A stretch of DNA of 64,000 bases, taken from contig JAQBNU010000109.1 of the NCBI GenBank assembly GCA_028288365.1, forward strand, positions 1 to 64,000, written 5' to 3'. How positions within the stretch are numbered: the stretch's first letter is position 1; each line of letters begins with the position of its first letter. A program made the translations under genes and the position numbers. This document shows, piece after piece, positions 17,700 through 25,223 of the stretch. Below the pieces are notes generated by a model that saw only the letters and a list, made by a program, of their open reading frames with translations, ran no database searches and was not told the origin of the DNA. The DNA is from Chitinophagaceae bacterium (GTDB taxonomy: Bacteria; Bacteroidota; Bacteroidia; Cytophagales; Cytophagaceae).

Positions 17700-19397
17700 A
17701 TGTCCAGCAACTCAACTGTACTTTCTGTACTCAAGCTCACCGCTTCCATCATGGAACTGCACGAAGAAAACACGTTCAAAATACGTGCTTATCAAAACGC
17801 AGCCATTGCCATCGATAAAACGCCTTATCCGTTGGAAGAATTATCCGACGAGGATCTCTCCGCCCTACCAGACATAGGCACCAGCATGGGAAAGAAAATT
17901 CGAGAGATCATTGCGACAGGTAGTTTACAAGAGTTGAATGACTTATTAAAAACCACTCCGGCTGGTATCATCGAGTTGTTTGACCTACCGGGAATCGGAC
18001 CAAAAAAAATCCGCACGCTTTGGAAAGAACTAGGCATTGAAAGTACCGCTCAATTGTTGGAAGCCTGCAACACCAACCAGATTGCCAATCAAAAAGGTTT
18101 CGGTGAAAAGACGCAGGAAAATCTTCGCAAGGCCATTCTCTTTCAACAGGAACACAGTAAAAAATTATTGATTCACGAAGCACAACAAAAAGGGCAGGAA
18201 GTATTGTCTGCCTTAGAAGCGCTAATTAACAATGCCTCCATCAGCTGGTGCGGAGAATTGTACCAGCAGGCCGAAATTGTTTCGTCGTTAGATTTTATCG
18301 TAGCTACCGATCACACCGTTACTACACTCAATAGCATCAGAGCCAAATTCCCCGCCGATTGGGACATGGCAGCAAGTACACCTTTTACCTTAAGAGGAAA
18401 TGAAAAAACAACCGGCATGCCTTTGACCATCCGTACCTGTTCTCTTTCTTCTTTCGAATCACAACGACTACTCTTCTCTGCAGAGAACAATCACCTGCGT
18501 CATGCCGTTTCTGATAAAGAAACTTTTCTCGATGTATGTACCAACCATCCAGCGCAAACAGAAAAAGAATTGTACACAACCGCAGGCTCAACATTCATTC
18601 CTGCTGAATGCCGCGTAGGACATGTGGAATGGGAGCTCGCACAAGAACAAAAAATCGATCAGCTCATTACTTACAAAGACCTGAAAGGTATTTTTCATAA
18701 CCACAGTACTTACAGCGATGGCATTCACACCTTAGAAGAAATGGCGCAAGCCAGCATCGATCAGGGTTGGCAGTACTTCGGTATCGCGGACCATTCACAA
18801 ACGGCATTTTATGCGAATGGCTTAAAAGAAGATCGTGTCTTGCAACAATTTGCAGAGATCGATCAGCTCAATAAAAAATTGGCGCCCTTCACCATCTTCA
18901 AAGGGATAGAATCGGACATCCTCAACGATGGCGCCCTGGATTATGAAGATCACTTGCTAAAGCAATTTGACTACGTGGTAGCCTCCGTTCATTCCAATTT
19001 AAAAATGGACGAAGAAAAAGCCATGAGCCGTTTGATCAAAGCCATTGAAAATCCATACACCACCATGCTTGGTCACATGACCGGTCGTCTGCTGTTGCGC
19101 CGTGAAGGTTATCCGCTCAATACGTATAAAATTATTGACGCCTGTGCAGCGAATAAAGTCATCATAGAATTAAATGCCAATCCGCATCGACTGGACATCG
19201 ATTGGAGGTATTTATACTACGCAGAAGAAAAAGGCGTCATGATCAGTATCAATCCGGATGCACACGAACAAGCAGGTGTATTGGATACGCATTACGGTGT
19301 CATTGCCGGTAGGAAAGGAGGACTGCTTGTTTCTTCTACCTTCAATACCTTATCGTTAGAAGAAATCAAACAATATTTTACGACTAACAAAAAATAA
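17700..19397 (+). CDS. PolX-family protein with PHP domain, polymerase site degenerate
   Basis: 565 residues from the ATG at 17700. The frame is open back to 17586, but that part is repeat sequence. Domains: helix-hairpin-helix region (about 1-150, with 'LPDIGTSMGKKIREI' and 'LPGIGPKKIRTLWKELGI'), a degraded family X palm (about 160-310) and a C-terminal PHP domain (about 325-565). In family X polymerases the palm has a GS...R motif and a D-x-D pair. Here they read 'WCGELYQQAE' and 'S196-L-D198', so one catalytic Asp is Ser. The PHP metal ligands look complete (H333-N-H335, DHS, ESD, SVHSN, GHMTGR, NPDAH). So nuclease/phosphoesterase activity is likely and polymerase activity doubtful. Confidence 0.9.
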   Translation: MSSNSTVLSVLKLTASIMELHEENTFKIRAYQNAAIAIDKTPYPLEELSDEDLSALPDIGTSMGKKIREIIATGSLQELNDLLKTTPAGIIELFDLPGIGPKKIRTLWKELGIESTAQLLEACNTNQIANQKGFGEKTQENLRKAILFQQEHSKKLLIHEAQQKGQEVLSALEALINNASISWCGELYQQAEIVSSLDFIVATDHTVTTLNSIRAKFPADWDMAASTPFTLRGNEKTTGMPLTIRTCSLSSFESQRLLFSAENNHLRHAVSDKETFLDVCTNHPAQTEKELYTTAGSTFIPAECRVGHVEWELAQEQKIDQLITYKDLKGIFHNHSTYSDGIHTLEEMAQASIDQGWQYFGIADHSQTAFYANGLKEDRVLQQFAEIDQLNKKLAPFTIFKGIESDILNDGALDYEDHLLKQFDYVVASVHSNLKMDEEKAMSRLIKAIENPYTTMLGHMTGRLLLRREGYPLNTYKIIDACAANKVIIELNANPHRLDIDWRYLYYAEEKGVMISINPDAHEQAGVLDTHYGVIAGRKGGLLVSSTFNTLSLEEIKQYFTTNKK

Positions 19398-19399
19398 AC

Positions 19400-20365
19400 G
19401 TGAAGAAAATTCTCATCATCCGTTTTTCCTCCATTGGAGATATCGTATTAACAACTCCCGTTATTCGTTGCCTGAAAAAACAATTGGGATACGAAGTACA
19501 TTTTTGCACCAAAGAGAATTATAAAAATATTTTATCGCACAATCCTTATGTAGATAAAGTACAAGTACTCAAAGACAGCATTCCAGAACTGATCAAAGAA
19601 TTAAAAAAAGAAAATTACGATTACATCATCGACCTACATCACAACCTGAGAACACTACGAGTGAAGCGTGCCTTGAAAGCACCTGCTTATTATAGTTTCA
19701 ATAAAGCGAACATTGAAAAATGGTTGATGGTACAGTTTAAAATAAACCGTCTACCTGCTATACACATCGTCGACCGCTACATGCAAACGGTTGCTCCACT
19801 TGGCGTAGAAAACGACAACGAAGGATTGGATTATTTTATTCCGGAAAAAGACAAAGTGATCTTAAGCAGCTCCGGAGATTTTAGCAACGGAACTTACATT
19901 GCCATCGCTATCGGTGCACAACATTATACCAAACGATTGCCGTTGCATAAACTCATTGAATTGTGCGCCAATATTTCTTCACCGATTGTTTTATTGGGAG
20001 GAAAAGAAGATGCTGATACTGCCGAAAAAATCATGGCCGCATTACCTCACAGAAAAGATATTTTTCAGGGTTGTGGATCTTTCAACCTCAACCAATCTGC
20101 CTCCCTCGTTAAACAAGCCAGAGCCGTGATATCCCACGACACGGGTCTGATGCACATTGCGGCCGCTTTCAAAAAAGAGATCTGGAGTATTTGGGGGAAT
20201 ACCATTCCTGGTTTTGGCATGTACCCTTATCAAACACATCACCACGTCATCGAGAGAAATAATTTATCCTGCAGACCTTGTTCTAAAATAGGATATCAGC
20301 ATTGCCCTAAAAAACATTTCAAGTGCATGGAAGAACAGGACTTGAGTTTTGCGAAGGAACTATAA
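19400..20365 (+). CDS. Glycosyltransferase family 9 (ADP-heptose:LPS heptosyltransferase-like)
   Basis: A 321-residue GT-B-fold enzyme. The N-terminus 'KKILIIRFSSIGDIVLTTPVIRCLKKQ' and the C-terminal nucleotide-sugar motif 'AVISHDTGLMHIAAAFKKEIWSIWG' are signatures of heptosyltransferase family GT9, which adds heptose to the lipopolysaccharide core. The start is GTG at 19400, only 3 bases after the polX stop, so the two genes are probably co-transcribed. A late Cys-rich segment (CRPCSKIGYQHCPKKHFKC) is typical of this subfamily. A heptose-7-phosphate kinase at 37807-38823 provides consistent pathway context. Confidence 0.92.
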   Translation: MKKILIIRFSSIGDIVLTTPVIRCLKKQLGYEVHFCTKENYKNILSHNPYVDKVQVLKDSIPELIKELKKENYDYIIDLHHNLRTLRVKRALKAPAYYSFNKANIEKWLMVQFKINRLPAIHIVDRYMQTVAPLGVENDNEGLDYFIPEKDKVILSSSGDFSNGTYIAIAIGAQHYTKRLPLHKLIELCANISSPIVLLGGKEDADTAEKIMAALPHRKDIFQGCGSFNLNQSASLVKQARAVISHDTGLMHIAAAFKKEIWSIWGNTIPGFGMYPYQTHHHVIERNNLSCRPCSKIGYQHCPKKHFKCMEEQDLSFAKEL

Positions 20366-20383
20366 TTTTTTATTTCACTATCT

Positions 20384-20480
20384 GCGTTAGGGATTGAGCC
20401 ATTGTTTGAGCTCTTCACGCTTTTTCAGCGTGAAAGCGAGTGGCGAAAGCCCGGCCCGAAGGGAACGCCCATCTTTAAAT
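20384..20480. repeat. Dispersed ~100-bp Bacteroidota repeat (GGGCGT...CGGGC), minus orientation
   Basis: Read on the minus strand it begins ATGGGCGTTCCCTTCGGGCC, then GGGCTTTCGCCACTCGCT, an internal hairpin (TTCACGCTGAAAAAGCGTGAA) and AATGGCTCAATCCCTAACGCA. A second copy in plus orientation is at 37253-37385. The GGGCGT-CCCTTCGGG-CGGGCT element is a known common repeat type in Bacteroidota. No protein is encoded. Confidence 0.85.
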
Positions 20481-20506
20481 ACCATCACTCTCTTGTTAAA
20501 TAAAAA

Positions 20507-20536
20507 CGCCCTTAACCTTTTATGAGATTAAGGGTG
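20507..20536 (-). terminator. Terminator after GH16 gene
   Basis: The stem CGCCCTTAA / TTAAGGGTG with a 12-base loop; on the minus strand it is followed by TTTTTA. It lies 22 bases beyond the GH16 stop codon. Confidence 0.75.
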
Positions 20537-20557
20537 TCCAATGAATTAACATACTTA

Positions 20558-22411
20558 TTATTGCACAATAATCTTCCTCGACAAAATCATTGCATCACCT
20601 TGTTTGGCATACACGATGTACATACCCGGTTTCAACTGACTGATGTCGATTGTTTCCTGTTGAGAAGAAGATGTTATCGTATAAGATTGTTGTATGTGTT
20701 CCACACCTAATACATCCATGACCGATACATCCATCTGACCAGAAGGAAGACTCTGCATGGACACATTCAGTTGATCCTGCGCGGGATTGGGACTTATGAT
20801 GAAATTTTGTTCCATCGCATTTTGTACGCTTGTCACTAAACCACAATTGTACACATCCCTGCGCATGAGGTTATCAATGTAATAAGTATCGTTCGTATAC
20901 GTATTCGGATCAAACAAAATCGTAAACTGATCAATAGTGGTTGGATCTGTCCCTAAATCTGGTCTTGTCAACAAGGTAAACTTAATTCGTTCCCACTGAT
21001 TTTGCACGGTTGTTTTTCCTTGGAAAATCGCTCTTCGTCCTGAAGGATAAGCGGAAGATGCTTTTGCTTTATTTTCAAATTGCCAATTGATAATGGTACC
21101 AACGGGTGCAGCGGTATACATGTCCATAAACAAGACATCATGGCCGTTTTCATAATCAGTAGAGGTTGGCAGAAAGTTGACATCGTATTTCAACGCATCG
21201 TATTGCTCGTAACTGTTTCTTTGGTAAAGACAAACAGTAGAAGAGCTATTGACACTATTCGCCAACGGATTACTAGAAGATCCATTGTAAGCTACGCCCG
21301 TAGTGGCCGTAGAATACGACAGCAATTGATTGGATTCAAAATCATCAAAGTACAAATCACAACCATTGGGAATCACACTGACTGTTTTATAAATCGTATA
21401 CGCCGCGCAAGGATTTTTTACTACTGCTACTGAAACATCACCACCTGTCGTTCCCCATTGCACATTGATCGTATTCGTCCCCTGACCGCTTACGATCGTC
21501 GCACCAGACGGTACGGCCCATGTGTATGAATCTGCTGATCCATTGGTGACAGAGTATGTATACGTTTGATTGGCGAATGCTTTTGTGGTACCGGTGATAT
21601 GAAGGGTATTGACATTGTTGTAAACACGCACATAATCCACTTCCATCGTTTGCGGAAAAACAGTAGACGCATTCGGATCACCTCCAAAGTTACCGCCCAC
21701 TGCAAGATTCAAAATGATAAAGAAGTCTTTATCAAATGGCCAGTTAGATGTGCCAAGATCTGTCTTTGTCACCGTATAATAGTTGACATCATCAATGTAC
21801 CAGCTGATGGTATCCGGCTTCCATTCCACGGCATAAATATGAAAGTCTAAAGATAAATCAACGCTACCTGAATACGTACCTCCTTTGTATTTGTGTCCGG
21901 CACCTGCATCTGTACCATAGTGTATCGTTCCGTAATCTGTTGTAGGATCACTTCCCTTTTCTTCCATGATATCGATCTCTCCGCTTTGAGGCCAGCTTCC
22001 ATAATATGAATCTTCCGGCATCATCCAGAAGGCAGGCCACAAACCTTGTGTAGAGGGAAGCTTTATTCTGGCTTCCATTCTTCCATAAGTAAAATGTTGT
22101 TTACCGTACGTATTTATTTTTGCCGAGGTATAATGCTCGGTTTGATAATCTTCTTTCAGCGCAGTGATGACCAGATTACCGCTAGAAAGGCCAATGTTTT
22201 GTGATCTACTGGTATAGTTTTCTAATTCGTTGTTGCCATATCCTCCGCCTCCGGTATCATAGTTCCAATCTGCTGTATTAAGAGTTGCCTGATTAAACTC
22301 ATCCGACCAAACCAAAGTCGGACATTGTTGCGCCATAACCGCATAAGGCATGACCGCACACAATACAATAAGTAGGATTGATCGGATAGCGACGAGTGTC
22401 AATTGTATCAT
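20558..22411 (-). CDS. Secreted glycoside hydrolase family 16 (beta-glucanase-like) with T9SS sorting domain
   Basis: A 617-residue exported enzyme. The signal peptide is about residues 1-27 and the GH16 catalytic domain about 32-270. The catalytic motif is E145-I-D147-I-M-E150, the retaining laminarinase/lichenase signature E-I-D-I-x-E. A PKD-like beta-sandwich (about 275-345) and a carbohydrate-binding-like region (about 350-535) follow. The last ~80 residues, starting 'ISPNPAQDQLNVS', form a type A type IX secretion sorting domain, so the protein is exported through T9SS and may be surface-attached. Substrate is probably a beta-1,3- or mixed-linked glucan, inferred from family. No polysaccharide-utilisation partners adjoin it. 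Confidence 0.94.
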   Translation of the reverse strand: MIQLTLVAIRSILLIVLCAVMPYAVMAQQCPTLVWSDEFNQATLNTADWNYDTGGGGYGNNELENYTSRSQNIGLSSGNLVITALKEDYQTEHYTSAKINTYGKQHFTYGRMEARIKLPSTQGLWPAFWMMPEDSYYGSWPQSGEIDIMEEKGSDPTTDYGTIHYGTDAGAGHKYKGGTYSGSVDLSLDFHIYAVEWKPDTISWYIDDVNYYTVTKTDLGTSNWPFDKDFFIILNLAVGGNFGGDPNASTVFPQTMEVDYVRVYNNVNTLHITGTTKAFANQTYTYSVTNGSADSYTWAVPSGATIVSGQGTNTINVQWGTTGGDVSVAVVKNPCAAYTIYKTVSVIPNGCDLYFDDFESNQLLSYSTATTGVAYNGSSSNPLANSVNSSSTVCLYQRNSYEQYDALKYDVNFLPTSTDYENGHDVLFMDMYTAAPVGTIINWQFENKAKASSAYPSGRRAIFQGKTTVQNQWERIKFTLLTRPDLGTDPTTIDQFTILFDPNTYTNDTYYIDNLMRRDVYNCGLVTSVQNAMEQNFIISPNPAQDQLNVSMQSLPSGQMDVSVMDVLGVEHIQQSYTITSSSQQETIDISQLKPGMYIVYAKQGDAMILSRKIIVQ

Positions 22412-22511
22412 AGTAAGTTTTTTAACTAAAATTAATTTTCAACTATTGGGATCCTCTTCTGCAACGCTTGTTGTATATACGGTAAATCGCAAGAAGTGAT
22501 GCTATAAAATG

Positions 22512-22564
22512 TCAAAAGGTCTTGTCCAATCGCGCAATCAACGCAATTAGACAAGACCTTTTGA
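22512..22564 (-). terminator. Long hairpin downstream of cold shock gene
   Basis: The 19-bp arms TCAAAAGGTCTTGTCCAAT and ATTAGACAAGACCTTTTGA (one mismatch) flank a 15-base loop. It lies 20 bases after the csp stop codon on the minus strand. The T-tail is weak, so it may work as an mRNA-stabilising hairpin instead of, or as well as, a terminator. Confidence 0.6.
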
Positions 22565-22583
22565 AAATGAACGAGAGGGAAAC

Positions 22584-22775
22584 TTATATTTTCGTAACTC
22601 CTACCGCGTTTAATCCTTTTTTACCTTCTGTTACTTCAAAGCTAACTTTGTCATCTTTAGTTACAGGACCTTTTAACCCTGAAACATGTACGAAGTATTC
22701 TTTTTGGGTACCGTCTTCCAGCACAAAACCATACCCTTTTGATTCATTAAAGAATTTGATTACACCTGTTTGCAT
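22584..22775 (-). CDS. Cold shock protein (CspA family)
   Basis: A 63-residue single cold-shock domain, an OB-fold RNA chaperone. RNP1 is 'KGYGFVLEDG' and RNP2 is 'EYFVHVSGL', with the usual 'GVIKFFNESKG' start and 'GKKGLNAVGV' end. Such proteins bind single-stranded RNA/DNA and melt mRNA structure during cold or growth transitions. The gene is monocistronic with a long AT-rich 5' region and a stable 3' hairpin, consistent with post-transcriptional control. Confidence 0.96.
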   Translation of the reverse strand: MQTGVIKFFNESKGYGFVLEDGTQKEYFVHVSGLKGPVTKDDKVSFEVTEGKKGLNAVGVTKI

Positions 22776-22879
22776 AATATTATAATTAGTATTCTACCTA
22801 CTTAATTTATAAAAAAAATAAAGGTGGTAAAAGTTTTTAAGCTAATTATTTCAAATGATCCCGAAAAATCCATAAAAAA

Positions 22880-22935
22880 GGGACGAGGAACGACTATTTG
22901 ATGAATCCTTCCTCCTGGTTCGTTCCTCGTCCTGT
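22880..22935. repeat. Inverted repeat (GGGACGAGGAACGA)
   Basis: GGGACGAGGAACGA at 22880-22893 and TCGTTCCTCGTCC at 22920-22932 are reverse complements. They are related to the larger repeat at 14044-14129. The repeat sits between csp and the end of thrC and may serve as the thr operon's 3' hairpin. Confidence 0.7.
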
Positions 22936-22939
22936 AATT

Positions 22940-24241
22940 CTATTTCAAAAGGTAGTTTTTTAGGTCTGCAAACTGATTGCCCATAGGCACAGAGATCTTC
23001 TTCAATTTACCCGCCGCTTGCAAGCTCTCAGGAATTTCAATGTTCTTTCCAATGACATCGTTTACGACTTCAATGAATTTAGCAGGATGAGCAGTCGACA
23101 GGAAAATACCTGTGACATCTTTTCCTGCATTCTCGTTCATGTAAGCACGCAAACCAAGATATGCAACCGCAGTATGAGGATCTAAAACATATCCCGTCGC
23201 ATCGTATACTTTCTTGATGATTTCTTCTGTTTGTTCGTCCGTAAAATATTTACCGGTAATGTCCGCACGGATGGCCTTGATGTCTTCGTTGTAGAAAGCT
23301 ACCAAACGCTGGTAGTTACTAGGATTTCCGACGTCCATGGCATTAGAGATCGTTCTTACAGAAGGACGCGGATTAAATACACCCGATGCAAGGTAATCCG
23401 GAATGACATTGTTGGCATTGGTTGTCGCTACGAAATGTGCAATCGGTAAACCCATGCGTTTCGCAATCAAACCGCCGCATAAGTTTCCAAAGTTTCCACT
23501 CGGCACACTGAACACCACGTCTTTATTGAACTTCTTCACTTGTGCATAAGCATAGAAATAATAAAACGACTGTGGAATCAAGCGACTGATGTTAATGGAA
23601 TTCGCAGAACTCAAATTGAATTTCACATTCAACTCTTCATCCAGAAACGCTTCTTTCACCATGCGTTGACAATCGTCAAACGTGCCTTGTACTTCTAATG
23701 CCGTGATGTTGCCACCCAATGTTGTCAATTGTTTTTCCTGCAGGTCACTCACTTTACCACTCGGATATAAAATGGTCACATGAATACCAGGCATATTATA
23801 AAAGCCTTGTGCCACGGCACCTCCCGTATCACCGGAAGTAGCAACAAGAATATTGATATCTTTTTTGTCTTTGGCTAAGTAATAAGACATGACACGTGAC
23901 ATGAAGCGCGCACCGAAATCTTTGAATGCCAAAGAAGGTCCGTGAAACAATTCCAACACGTACATATTATCCTGTACTTTCACTACCGGTGCATCGAAAG
24001 AGATGACATCATCAATGATTGTCTTCAAATCTGTTGCAGGTATATCATCTCCCAATAAGGCATTCGAAACTTCAAATGCAATTTCAGCAAACGACTTTTG
24101 TTCGATCGTATCAAAAAACGATTGAGGTAAAGTAGGAATCTCCAATGGCATGTATAATCCATTGTCCGGAGGTAATCCTTTGAACAAAGCTTCTTTGAAG
24201 GAAACCTCAGGCACTGATTTTTTTGTACTGTATAATCTCAT
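22940..24241 (-). CDS. thrC: Threonine synthase
   Basis: PLP enzyme that converts O-phosphohomoserine to threonine. The 433-residue protein shows the typical N-terminus 'MRLYSTKKSVPEVSFKEALFKGLPPDNGLYMP', the PLP-lysine motif 'HGPSLAFKDFGARFM' and 'ATSGDTGGAVAQGF' (phosphate binding). Third gene of thrA-thrB-thrC, 39 bases after thrB. All three steps from aspartate to threonine that are specific to the branch are therefore in one operon, apart from aspartate semialdehyde dehydrogenase, which is not in the window. Confidence 0.97.
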   Translation of the reverse strand: MRLYSTKKSVPEVSFKEALFKGLPPDNGLYMPLEIPTLPQSFFDTIEQKSFAEIAFEVSNALLGDDIPATDLKTIIDDVISFDAPVVKVQDNMYVLELFHGPSLAFKDFGARFMSRVMSYYLAKDKKDINILVATSGDTGGAVAQGFYNMPGIHVTILYPSGKVSDLQEKQLTTLGGNITALEVQGTFDDCQRMVKEAFLDEELNVKFNLSSANSINISRLIPQSFYYFYAYAQVKKFNKDVVFSVPSGNFGNLCGGLIAKRMGLPIAHFVATTNANNVIPDYLASGVFNPRPSVRTISNAMDVGNPSNYQRLVAFYNEDIKAIRADITGKYFTDEQTEEIIKKVYDATGYVLDPHTAVAYLGLRAYMNENAGKDVTGIFLSTAHPAKFIEVVNDVIGKNIEIPESLQAAGKLKKISVPMGNQFADLKNYLLK

Positions 24242-24280
24242 TGATTTATTAAACTATTACTGATCTTCTATTATATTATA

Positions 24281-25219
24281 TTATCCTATCACTAAAGGTC
24301 CTTGGTGATTGACTTCAGAAACATACGTCTCCGAACCGATACCAATTTTCGCAAAGGCCGCAGCCATCGCGTCAGCAATATTATTTGCTTTGTCTAAAGA
24401 ATCACTCAACGCAAAGATAGACGGCCCGGAGCCTGAAATGCCCGCGCCTATTGCACCTGCATTCAAGGCACTTTCTTTCACGCTGTAAAAACCAGGAATC
24501 AATTCTGCGCGCACCGGTTCTACGATCACGTCTTGCATCGAACGACCGATCAAACCAAAATCTGATTTCATCAAACCTACTACCAATCCGGCTACGTTGC
24601 CCCATTGGATCACTGCATCTTTCAAACTGACTTCTTTTCGCAATATATTGCGCGCATCTTTCGTCTGCACTTCGATGTGTGGATGTACCAAACTGCAGTA
24701 CATGCCATCCGGTGTATTGATGCGAACGATCTCTAATGGATCATAACTTCTTACCAATACAAAGCCTCCGTACAAACAAGGAGCTACATTATCTGCATGT
24801 GCAGCACCGCAAGCAATCAACTCTCCTTCCATTGCGAAAGGAAGCATTTCTTCTACGGTTTTATTTAAGCCTAATAATTTATCAACCGCAAATACACCCG
24901 CTACAGAACTCGCAGCACTAGAACCCAAGCCGCTGCCCAATGGCATGTGCTTGAACAATTCGATTTCTAATCCTTGCTTAATATTGTATTTCTCCAAATA
25001 CTTAATAATCGGAATACTTACTGTATTAAAATTCGGATCAAGTGTTAAACGTCCGCCATCACCATGTATCGCTTTGATCACGATTTTATCGGTATTGGTT
25101 TTACGCAAAACAATTTCATCACCCGGGTGATTGACGGCAAAACCCAGCACGTCAAAACCACAAGTCACATTGGCCACCGTTGCCGGCGCAAACACGCGTA
25201 TCGAATCCGATCCCGCCAT
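24281..25219 (-). CDS. thrB: Homoserine kinase
   Basis: GHMP-family kinase of 312 residues, phosphorylating homoserine. The N-terminal 'VRVFAPATVANVTCGFDVLGFAV' and the ATP-binding 'HMPLGSGLGSSAASSVAG' are diagnostic, and the C-terminal 'GAIGAGISGSGPSIFAL' is the third GHMP motif. Starts 4 bases after the thrA stop; clearly co-transcribed with thrA and thrC. Confidence 0.97.
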   Translation of the reverse strand: MAGSDSIRVFAPATVANVTCGFDVLGFAVNHPGDEIVLRKTNTDKIVIKAIHGDGGRLTLDPNFNTVSIPIIKYLEKYNIKQGLEIELFKHMPLGSGLGSSAASSVAGVFAVDKLLGLNKTVEEMLPFAMEGELIACGAAHADNVAPCLYGGFVLVRSYDPLEIVRINTPDGMYCSLVHPHIEVQTKDARNILRKEVSLKDAVIQWGNVAGLVVGLMKSDFGLIGRSMQDVIVEPVRAELIPGFYSVKESALNAGAIGAGISGSGPSIFALSDSLDKANNIADAMAAAFAKIGIGSETYVSEVNHQGPLVIG

Positions 25220-25223
25220 GATA

